Below are positions 21,898 to 33,380 of a stretch of DNA of 64,000 nt, piece by piece (the stretch's first letter is position 1; each line of letters begins with the position of its first letter). This DNA comes from Avena insularis. Taxonomy: Eukaryota; Streptophyta; Magnoliopsida; Poales; Poaceae. Location of the stretch: positions 352,478,329 to 352,542,328 of the forward strand of contig CM042686.1 in the NCBI GenBank assembly GCA_023614405.1, in the 5' to 3' direction. Below the pieces are notes generated by a model. The model was not told the DNA's origin, did no database searches, and saw nothing but the letters and a program-made list of their open reading frames with translations. The position numbers and the translations under genes are program-made.

Positions 21898-24800
21898 CAA
21901 TTGTTGGCACTTTTATCACATTCCATTAGAGTTGCAATACTTACTAGGCAGGTATAGTATCACATAGATCACCACAGATCCACCAGTTGTTGGCATTTTT
22001 ATTATCCATTCCATTATAGTTGCATCTGCTTACTAGTCACATATTAAGTCAAATTTATAGCACTACTTTAGTTATGCTTGTCTATGGTCAAGATACTGTG
22101 CTCCAAGTCGTCCATAACCACGGACACGGCTTTCAGAAAGTTTTACCCTGCAGGGGTGCACAAATAGCAAAACACACTCGATCAACCTCGGAAAAACCAA
22201 CTCAAAACCCAACGAGGCATTCACGACAAAGCGATCACAGGATTCATAAAATATTTCAGGGGGCCACCCCACTAAGCTACCCGCAACGAAGTTGGCCAGC
22301 TCCGGAACGGACCCAGGGTTTGCGTCAATGGCTGTAAACAACTGGGAACCCGAAAGTGTGACTGGGCTTGTCGATACCATGAAAACACTCCGCATCCAAA
22401 ACAGTACAGGTGCTCCACGCACAATCTTAAATAAAACAGTAAAGCATGGCATAAGTACAGGATAGTAATAAAGCCCTAAACTACTTTGTGGCCCCAAGAA
22501 ATAGAAATGAATCAAGCTCTGGCTCAGGGGGGTCCATAAGGCCTCCCGGATGTAGATAGTGCGAAAAATCAAGGAACAGGTATCAAGTACTCGGGGTCCT
22601 ACGGGACACAAGTGAGCGTGGAAGAACCAAATAACATCTATTGCCCACCGATGCCTCTTCATTAGTTATATCCAGCATTTTTAATAGTTGTATTTAAAAA
22701 TCATGATCAACTCCACCAATAAGCATCTGTCAACCTTCCAACAACTATGGTACTTGACAACACGAGATCACACCTGAGAAAGCAACTACGACTCGCAAAG
22801 CCAGCTAGCTACCAAACACAGGTAATAGGAGGTGTCCAAGGCAATATAGATGTTGCACGGCATATAACTGGTGTTCGGAAACTAAAGCATCACGACACGG
22901 ATAGCAATAGATCAACAGGAGGAAATAAAGACTATAAATGCAAAATAGGTAGAAGGGGAAGAGATGCTCGCCTAGAAAACAATGCTGACGGTTCATAGCC
23001 GGAGAACTTGTCGGTACTCGCATCCATTCATCGGCCTAATCCGCGAAGAAGGAAACACTAGAAGAAACACCGGATACAATATTTAATACCATGGCAGAAG
23101 ATCCGGCATGATCATGATATGATGCATGGCATGGCACAGATGCAGTGCAATTAGGCAATATTAAGTGGAACCGGGGTCCCGTATTAATTAGACGGTTCGA
23201 GGTATTTATCTACCCCGCAATTTAAATGTTGTCTTAAAAGGGCGAAACATGGCATCGGTTCGCTACGCCAATTTAAATGGAGTCCGGAATAAGACAAAGA
23301 TATCCCGCATATAGACTCCATATTTTAATTTAGGTGAATCGGCATAATTCCCCCAACCCACATGATATGCATGCGAGATGAACAATTAATATGCAACAAG
23401 TGATAATGTCATATTATAAAAATAGGGGCTTAGGGTCACACATCTGGGTTCGGAAGATCTTGGGGTTTGGTCTTGACGGGATCGGGTCTTCGGGTCCGCA
23501 TCCGTGAAGGAGAACTTGCCTTCGGATCGATTTTCGGGCTTCGTAAATGGGCCTTGGGGTTCCGTGAAGGAGAGCATGAAGCTGGTGCCGAGGTTCGGGC
23601 TTCAGAATCCGAGAAGAAGAACTTGGCGTTCCGAGGGATCAGGTTCCGTCTTCGCGTCCCGGGCTCGGGGTCTCGGCCATCGGATCCATGGAGGGGTCTT
23701 GTCAGACTTGTCGATCTTGTCTGCTAGAAGGTGTTTGGACAGCTACAACAACACCATCTCATTTCCAGTTTGCTATAAATTGTGTAGTCGCCGCTCCATC
23801 GCCTCATCTGTTTCCACCGTGACACCACCAACATCCTCACATCGGCAACACTAGATCAGACCGACGAGACCAAGCCTAGTCGTAGCAGTGACATCCAGAC
23901 GACAAGAGGAGAGATCTAGATTGGTGCGGAAGATCATGGTCACCGGATTCGAGCAGCGGTATCAACGATGTCTGGATAGAACAGAGAGAAAAAAAACATG
24001 AGCAACAGAATCGTTCCCCACACTATCTGGCCAAAAGCAAAGCCACGGAACCCAAAAAGATAACACCGCCCAGGGAACGCATCGAACTTGGTGCTGGGCG
24101 GGGCGGCCACGCTCGCGAGCCAGAGACGCTTGCCAGGGTCGGCGTGGCACAAAGGTGAGGTAGATGTGCTGCGAGGCAGCGGCTCACAACGGAGGGAGAA
24201 AGGCGCAGGGCCGAGGAGGTCCTCCTCCGGAAGATCGTGGGTTCATGGCGACCGGATGCGAGCACGAGGTACTGTGGGCTTGGCAGCGTGGGGATGCAGA
24301 GAGACAAGGGCGAGGATGGCGAGCTCGCCAGTGGCAGCGGTGGCAGCCGCAGGCGAGGAAGAGGGAGGCGACAGCGAGGTTGACCAGGACGGTGATTCGC
24401 GGACTGAGCGAGGCCGGCGACGAGCTCGTAGAGCCGGGCGGCAGGGAGGCGGGCTCGGGACGGAGAGGAACTCGAGAGGCGGCGGCGGGACGTGAGGGAC
24501 AAGAGGGAGGAGCAAGGTCGTGGGGTGCCCGGGCTCCGGCGGCGGCCTGTGGAGGGAGGCACTGGCGGCTCGGGGACAGGGCCTACCACGGCGGCGGGGA
24601 TCGCGGGATGAGGGTGAGGGAGACAACGCGGGGTTGGAGAGGAGGACGGCGTTGCGTGGTGGGGGTGGGGCCCGCGTCGCGGTAGGTGGGAGAGCGGGGG
24701 TGGGTTGGGGTTGCGTGGCAGGGCGAGCGGGGCATGGGGGCACGGGGCCTGGCGATCGGGCCCCAAGGGGACTTTGTTGGGCGGGGGATAGGGCCAGGGG

Positions 24801-25293
24801 TGGTGTGGTTGGTGGCCAGGGCGTCGCGTCGGTTGTGGTGGGGCCGCGTGGGTGGGGATCGGTGCAGGGGCGCGTGCGGTGCATGCGGCCAGGTGGAAGC
24901 GGGCTACGCGGAAAAAGAGGTAGGGAGGGGCAGGAAAAGGCAGGTTTTGGGTAGGCTGTTAAGGCTAGGGTTTGGAGGTGGCCGGTCAGGCTTTCGGGCC
25001 TGGCGGGCTGCCTCCCAAAAATAAATTAAATACTTTACTTGTTTAAAATGGGACGTTTGAAATCTGTTGGTAGACGAAACAAAATATTCCAGAGTCCTGG
25101 GTTTTAATTTGAATAAAGACGGGGCGTTTAGAAAACAAAACCAGACTTTTCGAAAATAGTTTTTAAACAAACCATGCAAGATGATGACGATGCTCAAATG
25201 CAATGTGGCATGATGACATGAGCATGCGGTTATGATGATGCAATGCACAAAAACACAGCGATTTTCTAGTAGTGGTTTTAGTGGGATGCCACA
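21866..25293 (-). repeat. 3' LTR of element C, lacking its last about 0.8 kb
   Basis: About 96% similar by eye to 26,880-30,319. On the minus strand it starts TGTGGCATCCCACTAAAACC at 25,293. The part equivalent to 26,091-26,876 is missing at the 21,866 breakpoint. The shared LTR box CATAACC..GGACACGG lies at 22,113-22,131. A GC-rich block covers about 23,430-24,990. Long Pro/Arg-rich frames there are compositional. Confidence 0.88.
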
Positions 25294-26090
25294 ATTCGAC
25301 ACCACTAACAATGGATCTCGCCCTCGATATCCGCCTCAAGGTACCGGGAAGAAGGTCGGCGAGCAGAATCTTATCGCTTCGGGTAAATCCTCGCGACACC
25401 ACTAACAAGAGGTCGTTGTCCGTGATCGTCGAGAGAACACTCCGGGAACAAAGGCGAAGGTGGAGGTATCAACAAATAAAGCCACCTCTAGCTTACGTGG
25501 ACGGAGTAAAATTGCTGGATCCACCGATTCAATATACAAAAGCGAATGATAAGAGTAGTCGGATGGTGATCAGTCCATCGCGCACCCAAACCATTACTCT
25601 GCACATGAATAGGAGAATTATGCAACCAACTCTCGGAACTAGACTGAATATCTCGACAACCGAGGGTCGGAAACAAAGGAATGATGCAGACTCTGCATCA
25701 GATCTGGCGTAGATGATGTCATCGCGTCGGAAAACACCGGAAGGCACAAACAAGGAACAAAGACTGGTATCATAGAGGAAGGGTTCCTCGGATAGCACGA
25801 AGACCGGATGTAGAAGCAACGTTACCAAAGGAGGAAGCGAAACCCTGATGGTACGACGGAAAACCCAACCACGAGAAATCCTGGACTCGAAGAAAAGATA
25901 AGAGAGTAGAATCAAAACACGCAGAGGTAAGAGGAGAATAGCAGAGGGGTAAGGAGTAAAAGCAGACCTAATCAGATCTATCCAACCGATTTTTGCAAAA
26001 TAATGTTGACACTATACTTCGGCCGTTAACTAGGTTATCCTACAGGCTGGACTTGTGGGGTATCGCAACTGTTGGGCTCTGATACCACTC
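25294..26090 (-). other. Internal region of element C (797 bp)
   Basis: It lies between the two same-orientation LTRs. Its right edge holds a Met-type primer site. At its left edge, where a polypurine tract should precede the 3' LTR, the minus strand ends GGTGTCGAAT, which is not purine-rich. Frames of 128 and 146 codons on opposite strands show no domain I recognise. It appears to be leader sequence with gag-pol and the tract deleted. Confidence 0.7.
26075..26087 (-). promoter_or_regulatory. Primer binding site of element C
   Basis: Minus strand TGGTATCAGAGCC, three bases (GAG) after the LTR end GGGTGTTACA. This is the same initiator-Met tRNA type as element A, and it sets the minus orientation of this part of C. 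Confidence 0.92.
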
Positions 26091-29000
26091 TGTAACACCC
26101 TCGAATCGGCCCTATGCAAGTTTTAGCCCTTTCCGCCAAGCCCGCATAGAAACGATTCAAGGACGCCCACCATGCACTTTCGTGCGGGTGGAAATCAAAG
26201 TAATAGCATTACACAACAGTCCTCGATGGGACCCATAGAACAGATATATATATATACAACAGCGACTCAGCGAGTCAAGAATACAGATATACAATACAAA
26301 GACCCAAATCACCTTGAAACGATAGAGCGTCCGACTACGGACAAGATGCAAATGGGGCTAAGAGCCTTGAAGAATAACCAATGGCATCCATAACCCTGCC
26401 CAGGCCAAGCCGGAAGGGTAACCCTGCTAACGAGTCGAGCTCAAACCTGCTAAAACAAAAGGGGTGCCGACAAAAGGGCAAAGGAAAAAGAGGAGCGTCA
26501 GTACTAAGGCCAGTACATGGCGAGGCTAGAATTCAGCGGCTCTCGCCTACATAGGTATGGTGGGCTGAAGCGGCAGCGCAGCGACACTAAACAACCTATA
26601 GAGACTCGAAACAACTGGCGGTTAACAGAGAGGGATAAGAAAGACCTATTCGGATCCAACCTGAAGCTCAAACCAAACAAACCCATCCTGGTATTTCCCC
26701 CTTGAGACCAAACGAGGAAGTCGGACCAAGGAACTCACACGGTTGGCAGTTTTATTCATTCCGTTATAGTTGCAGCACTTACTAATCAGATATTGATAGC
26801 ATGAGTCTTCCTGATAGCATAAGTAGTGGACAGTTTTAATTAACCATTCCGTGATAGTTGGAACATTTACTAGTCAGATATAATTGTCCTGAGGAATCCC
26901 AAAACCCAGCAATTGTTGGCACTTTTATCACATTCCATTAGAGTTGCAATACTTACTAGGCAGGTATAGTATCACATAGATCACCACAGATCCACCAGTT
27001 GTTGGCATTTTTATTATCCATTCCATTATAGTTGCATCTGCTTACTAGTCACATATTAAGTCAAATTTATAGCACTACTTTAGTTATGCTTGTCTGTGAT
27101 CGAGATACTGTGCTCCAAGTCGTCCATAACCGTGGACACGGCTTTCAGAAAGTTTTACCCTGCAGGGGTGCACAAATAGCAACACACACTCGATCAACCT
27201 CGGAAAAACCAACTCAAAACCCAATGAGGCATTCACGACAAAGCGATCACAGGATTCATAAAATATTTCAGGGGGCCACCCCACTAAGCTACCCGCAACG
27301 AAGTTGGCCGGCTCCGGAACAGACCCAGGGTTTGCGTCAATGGATGTAAACGACTGGGAACCCGAAATTGTGACTGGGCTTGTCGATACCGCGAAAAAAC
27401 TCCGCATCCAAAACAGTACAGGTGCTCCACGCACAATCTTAAATAAAACAGTAAAGCATGGCATAAGTACAGGATAGTAATAAAGCCCTAAACTACTTTG
27501 TGGCCCCAAGAAATAGAAATGAATCAAGCTCTGGCTCAGGGGGGTCCATAAGGCCTCCTGGATGTGGATAGTGCGAAAAATCAAGGAACAAGTATCAAGT
27601 ACTCGGGGTCCTACGGGACACAAGTGAGCGTGGAAGAACCAAATAACATCTATTGCCCACCGATGCCTCTACATTAGTTATATCAAGCATTTTTAATAGT
27701 TGTATTTAAAAATCATGATCAACTCCACCAATAAGCATCTCCACCAATAAGCATCTGTCAACCTTCCAACAACTGTGGTACTTGACAACACGAGATCACA
27801 CCTGAGCAAGCAACTACAACTCGCAAAGCCAGCTAGCTACCAAACACAGGTAATAGGAGGTGTCCAAGGAAATATAGAGGCTGCACGGGATATAACAGGT
27901 GTTCGGAAACTAAAACATCGCGACACGGATAGCAATAGATCAACAGGAGGAAATAAATACTATAAATGCAAAATAGGTAGAAGGGGATGTGATGCTCGCC
28001 TGGAAAACACTGCCGATGGATCATAGCCGGAGAACTTATCGGTACTCGCATCCATTCATCGGCCTAATCCGCGAAGAAGCAAACACTAGAAGAAACACCG
28101 GATACAATATTTAATACCATGGCAGAAGATCCGGCATGATCATGATATGATGCATGGCATGGCACAGATGCAGTGCAATTAGGCAATATTAAGTGGAACC
28201 AGGGTCCCGTTAATTAATTAGACGGTTTGAGGTATTTATCTACCCCGCAATTTAAATGTTGTCTTAACAGGGCAAAACATGGCATCGGTTCGCTACGCCA
28301 ATTTAAATGGAGTCCGGAATAAGACAAAGATATCCCGCATATAGACTCCATATTTTAATTTAGGTGAATCAGCATAATGCCCCCAACCCACATGATATGC
28401 ATGCGAGATGAACAATTAATATGCAACAAGTGATAATGTCATATTATAAAAATAGGGGCTTAGGGTCACACATCTAGGTTCGGAAGATCTTGGGGTTTGG
28501 TCTTGACGGGATCGGGTCTTCGGGTCCGCATCCGTGAAGGAGAACTTGCGTTTGGATCGGTTTTCGGGCTTCGGAAACGGGCCTTGGGGTTCCGTGAAGG
28601 AGAGCATGAAGCTGGTGCCGAGGTTCGGGCTTCAGAATCCGAGAAGAAGAACTTGGCGTTCCGAGGGATTAGGTTCTGTCTTCGCGTCCCGGGTTCGGGG
28701 TCTCGACCATCGGATCCATGGAGGGGTCTTGTCAGACTTGTCGATCTTGTCTGCTAGAAGGTGTTTGGACAGCTACAACAACACCATCTCATTTCCAACT
28801 TGCTGTAAATTGTGTAGTCGCCGCTCCATCACCTCATCTGTTTCCACCGTGACACCACCAACATCCTCACATCGGCAACACTAGATCAGACCGATGAGAC
28901 CAAGCCTAGTCGTAGCAGTGACATCCAGACGACAAGAGGAGAGATCCAGATTGGTGCGGAAGATCATGGTCACCGGATTCGAGCAGCGGTAGCAACGATG

Positions 29001-30319
29001 TCTGGATAGAACAGAGAGAAAAACAACATGAGCAACAGAATCGTTCCCCACACTATCTGGCCAAAAGCAAAGCCACGGAACCCAAAAAGATAACGTCGCC
29101 CAGGGAACGCATCGAACTTGGTGCTGGGCGGGGCGGCCACGCTCACGAGCCAGAGAGGCCTGCCAGGCTCGGCGCGGCACAAAGGTGAGGTAGATGTGCT
29201 GCGAGGCAGCGGCTCACGATGGAGGGAGAAAGGCGCAGGGCCGAGGAGGTCCTCCTCCGGAAGATCGCGGGTTCACGGCGACCGGATGTGAGCACGAGGT
29301 ACTGCAGGCTTGGCAGCGTGGGGATGCAGAGAGACAAGGGCGAGGATGGCGAGCTCGCTAGTGGCAGCGGTGGCGGCCGTAGGCGAGGAAGAGGGAGGCG
29401 ACAGCGAGGTTGACCAGGACGGTGATTCGCGGACTGACCGAGGCCGGCAACGAGCTCGCAGAGCCGGGCAGGGAGGCGGGCTCGGGACGGAGAGGAACTC
29501 GAGAGGCGGCGGTGGGACGTGAGGGACAAGAGGGAGGAGCGAGGTCGTGGGGTGCCCGGGCTCCGGCGGCGGCCTGCGGAGGGAGGCACCGGCGGCTCGG
29601 GGATGGGGCCTACCACGACGGCGGGGATCGCGGGATGAGGGCGAGGGAGACAACGCGGGGTTGGAGAGGACGACGGCGTTGCGTGGTGGGGGTGGGGCCC
29701 GCGTCGCGGTAGGTGGGAGAGCGGGGGTGGGTTGGGGTTGCGTGGCAGGGCGAGCGGGGCATGGGGGCACGGGGCCTGGGGATCAGGCCCCAGGGGGACT
29801 TTGTCGGGCGGGGGATAGGGCCAGGGGTCGTGTGGTTGGTGGCCAGGGCGTCGCGTCGGTTGTGGTGGGGCCGCGCGGGTGGGGCTCGGTGCAGGGGCGC
29901 GTCGGTGCATGCGGCCAGGTGGAAGCGGGCTACGCGGAAAAAGCGTTAGGGAGGGGCGGGAAAAGGCAGGTTTTGGGTAGGCTGTTAAGGCTAGGGTTTG
30001 GAGGTGGCCGGTCAGGCTTTCGGGCCTGGCGGGCTGCCTCCCAAAAATAAATTAAATACTTTACTTGTTTAAAACGGGGCGTTTGAAATCTGTTGGTAGA
30101 CGAAACAAAATATTCCAGAGTCCTGGGTTTTAATTTGAATAAAGACGGGGCGTTTATAAAACAAAACCAGACTTTTCGGAAATAGTTTTTAAACAAACCA
30201 TGCAAGATGATGACGATGCTCAAATGCAATGTGGCATGATGACATGAGCATGAGGTCATGATGATGCAATGCACAAAAACACAGCGATTTTCTAGTAGTG
30301 GTTTTAGCGGGATGCCACA
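26091..30319 (-). repeat. 5' LTR of element C, full length (4,229 bp)
   Basis: On the minus strand it runs from TGTGGCATCCCGCTAAAACC (30,319) to GGGTGTTACA (26,091), bordered by the primer site on one side and AGTTC on the other. The GC-rich block is about 28,450-30,020. The LTR box is at 27,125-27,143. A short AT dinucleotide run lies at about 26,246. A 16-base repeat of CACCAATAAGCATCT near 27,727-27,747 is specific to this copy. Confidence 0.92.
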
Positions 30320-30324
30320 AGTTC
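30320..30324. repeat. Target duplication of element C, inverted copy (AGTTC)
   Basis: AGTTC directly follows the LTR end GATGCCACA. Its reverse complement GAACT follows the opposite end of C at 32,386. The undisturbed A2 5' LTR has this GAACT once, at 40,754-40,758. Confidence 0.88.
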
Positions 30325-30439
30325 TCATTGCGAGCATGTATGACTATATATGGAACACATGCCTAGGATTATCTAGTACTTGGATGCTTTATCTTATTTA
30401 TCTGCAATTGCCCTATGTTCTGATTGCTATGTGAATTGT
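30320..30439 (+). repeat. Inverted fragment of the A2 3' LTR
   Basis: These 120 bases are the reverse complement of A2 5' LTR 40,639-40,758, with a few substitutions. This segment should lie to the left of the C insertion in the same orientation as 32,386 onward. Its flip marks the inversion. Bases 30,440-30,450 are filler matching neither neighbour well. Confidence 0.88.
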
Positions 30440-30450
30440 TTCTTTTCGTG

Positions 30451-32385
30451 TTTGTTTCTTCTAGTGTTCTCCGGCTATGATCCATCGGCAGTGTTTTCCA
30501 GGCGAGCATCTCTTCCCCTTCTACCTATTTTGCATTTATAGTCTTTATTTCCTCCTGTTGATCTATTGCTATCCGTGTCGTGATGTTTTAGTTTCCGAAC
30601 ACCAGTTATATCCCGTGCAGCCTCTATATTGCCTTAGACACCTCCTATTACCTGTGTTTGGTAGCTAGCTGGCTTTGCGAGTCGTAGTTGCTTGCTCAGG
30701 TGTGATCTCGTGTTGTCAAGTACCACAGTTGTTGGAAGGTTGACAGATGCTTATTGGTGGAGTTGATCATGATTTTTAAATACAACTATTAAAAATGCTG
30801 GATATAACTAATGCAGAGGCATCGGTGGGCAATAGATGTTATTTGGTTCTTCCACGCTCACTTGTGTCCCGTAGGACCCCGAGTACTTGATACTTGTTCC
30901 TTGATTTTTCGCATTATCCACATCCGGGAGGCCTTATGGACCCCCCTGAGCCAGAACTTGATTCATTTCTATTTCTTAGGGCCACAAAGTAGTTTGGGGC
31001 TTTATTACTATCCTGTACTTATGCCATGCTTTACTGTTTTATTTAAGATTGTGCGTGGAGCACCTGTACTGTTTTGGATGCGGAGTGTTTTCACGGTATC
31101 GACAAGCCCAGTCACACTTTTGGGTTCCCAGTCGGTTACAGCCATTGACGCAAACCACAGGTCATATGGAGCCGGCCAACTTGCTATGGTAGCTTAGTGG
31201 GTGGCCCTGAAATATTTTATGAATCCTGTGATCGCTTTGTCGTGAATGCCTCGTTGGGTTTTGAGTTGGTTTTTCCGAGGTTGATCGAGTGTGTGTTGCT
31301 ATTTGTGCACCCCTGCAGGGTAAAACTTTCTGAAAGCCGTGTCCATGGTTATGGACGACTTGGAGCACAGTATCTCGATCATAGACAAGCATAACTAAAG
31401 TAGTGCTATAAATTTGACTTAATATGTGACTAGTAAGCAGATGCAACTATAATGGAATGGATAATAAAAATGCCAACAACTGGTGGATATGTGGTGATCT
31501 ATGTGATACTATACCTGCCTAGTAAGTATTGCAACTCTAATGGAATGTGATAAAAGTGCCAACAATTGCTGGGTTTTGGGATTTCTCAGGACAATTATAT
31601 CTGACTAGTAAATGTTCCAACTATCATGGAATGGTTAATTAAAACTGTCCACTACTTATGCTATCAGGAAGACTCATGCTATCAATATCTGATTAGTAAG
31701 TGCTGCAACTATAACGGAATGAATAAAACTGCCAACCGTGTGAGTTCCTTGGTCCGACTTCCTCGTTTGGTCTCGAGGGGGAAATACCAGGATGGGTTTG
31801 TTTGGTGTTAGCTTCAGGTTGGATCCGAATAGGTCTTTCTTATCCCTCTCTGATAACCGCCAGTTGTTTCGAGTCTCTATAGGTTGTTTAGTGCCACTGC
31901 GCTGCCGCTTCAGCCCACCATACCTATGTAGGCGAGAGCCGCCGAATTCTAGCCTCGCCATGTACTGGCCTCAGTACTGACGCTCCTCTTTTTCCTTTGC
32001 CCTTTTGTCGGCACCCCTTTTGTTTTAGCAGGTTTGAGCTCGACGTCGTTAGCAGGGTTACCCTTCCGGCTTGGCCTGGGCAGGGTTATGGACGCCATTG
32101 GTTATTCTTCAGGGCTCTTAGCCCCATTTGCATCTTGTCCGTAGTCGGACGCTCTTATCGTTTCAAGGTGATTTGGGTCTTTGTATTGTATATCTGTATT
32201 CTTGACTCACTGAGTTGCTGTTGTATATATATATGTTCTGTGGGTCCCATAGAGGACTGTTGTGTAATGTTATTACTTCGTTTTCCACCCGCACGAATGT
32301 GCCTGGTGGGCGTCCTTGAATCGTTTCTATGCGGGCTTGGCGGAAAGGGCTAAAACTTGCATAGGGCCGATTCGAGGGTGTTACA
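30451..32385 (+). repeat. Partial LTR of element C in opposite orientation
   Basis: It is the reverse complement of about 26,091-28,108, with a roughly 45-base deletion near 30,471. It ends TTCGAGGGTGTTACA at 32,385. The shared LTR box is at 31,335-31,353, reversed. With the full LTR at 26,091 it forms a 1.9-kb inverted repeat around a 2.3-kb loop. It overlaps by about 1.1 kb the part still present in the inverted 3' LTR, so the event was not a clean reciprocal inversion. Confidence 0.88.
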
Positions 32386-33366
32386 GAACTTGCACAACAT
32401 CTTTTGTCCTGCCAGCCCATTTGCAGCGGGGCCTCTAGGGAACTACTGGCAATTAAGGTGCTCCTTTTAATAGAGCACCGGAGCAAAGCATTAACACTCC
32501 ATGAACACATGTGATCCTCACATCAAAGCCTTTCCCTTCCGGTTATCCCGATTTCTGTCACTTCGGTGCCATAGGTTCCGGACAACAACGTGTGTATACA
32601 ACTTGCCGATAAGACCAAGAACAATACTATCATAATGAACCAATAATACGTTCCGATCTGAGATCATGGCACTCGGGCCCTAGTGACAAGCATTAAGCAC
32701 AACAAGTCGCAACAAAGTCATAAAGCACTAATAAGAGATACTAGGCACTATGCCCTAACAATCTGATGCCATTACATGAACAATCTCATCCAATCCCTAC
32801 CATCCCCATAGCCTACAGCAGGGGATTACTCACTCATAGATGGGGGAAACATGGATGGTCGATGGAGAAGCGATGGTGATGATGCTGGCGATGATCTCCT
32901 CCAATTCCCCGTCCCGGCAGGGTGCCAGAACGGAGTTTCTGGTGCTGTTTCGTGGAATCTGGTGGTGGCGGCGGAGCGGAACTCCTTCTGGAAAAACGTT
33001 GAACCCCCCGATGTTTTTAGGTCAGAAGGCTCCTTATAGGCGAAGAGAGAGACCAAGGTGGTGCCTGGGGGGCCCACACCACCCCCTGGCACGGCCTGGC
33101 CTGGCCCGTGCCACCAGGTGGTGTGGCCACCCCAGGGCTCTTCTCCGTCTCGTATTGTGGCTCCTGGAGTCTTCGGGTGAAATAGGATTTTTGGCATATT
33201 TTTCAGAATTTTTCGAGATAGTTGATTTTCTGCACAAAAAGTAGACACCAAGGCAATTCTGCTGAAAACAGCGTCAGTTCGCATTAGTTGCATCCAAATC
33301 ACACAAGTATAGAGGAGAAACAATAGCAAAAGTGTTCGGGAAAGTAGATACGTTTTGGACGTATCA
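32386..33366 (-). repeat. 3' LTR of A2, part
   Basis: It matches 40,754-41,723. On the minus strand it begins TGATACGTCCAAAACGTATC. A TATA-like CCTATAAGG lies at 33,032-33,040. The last part of the LTR is flipped to 30,320-30,439, and the end equivalent to 40,344-40,638 is missing. Differences between the two LTRs cluster near 32,920-32,945. Confidence 0.9.
33032..33040 (-). promoter_or_regulatory. TATA-like box, A2 LTR
   Basis: Minus strand CCTATAAGG, about 330 bases into the LTR. The same box is in the 5' LTR at 41,394-41,402. The Athila-1 5' LTR has CCTATATATTG at 47,436-47,445 in the comparable place. Confidence 0.55.
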
Positions 33367-33380
33367 ACTCCCCCCAAGCT
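33367..33380 (-). promoter_or_regulatory. Polypurine tract of A2
   Basis: Minus strand AGCTTGGGGGGAGT ends directly before the LTR start TGATACG, as expected for the plus-strand primer. Confidence 0.88.

Larger units (their letters stand above)
21866..32385. mobile_element. Element C: long-LTR, coding-poor retrotransposon, partly inverted
   Basis: Pieces are the 3' LTR (21,866-25,293), an internal region (25,294-26,090), a full 5' LTR (26,091-30,319), an inverted scrap of A2 LTR (30,320-30,439), and a partial LTR in the other orientation (30,451-32,385). The outer ends carry AGTTC (30,320) and GAACT (32,386), the two copies of one target duplication now in opposite orientation. C was therefore inserted in the A2 3' LTR and most of it was later flipped. 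With 4.2-kb LTRs and 0.8 kb inside, it resembles a LARD-type derivative. Confidence 0.82.

Noticed and set aside
23430..24990. Long Pro/Arg/Ser-rich frames (up to about 250 codons) in the GC-rich part of element C and in its second LTR at 29,143-29,910
   Set aside because: Open on both strands in several frames, low complexity, no domain; explained by GC content. The two LTR copies differ by frame-changing indels.
25529..25915. 128-codon hydrophobic frame in the element C interior as a gene
   Set aside because: No domain, no related copy to test, and overlapped by an equally long frame on the other strand.
26071..26090. tRNA gene at the Met-type primer sites
   Set aside because: Only 12-14 bases match a tRNA 3' end; there is no cloverleaf.
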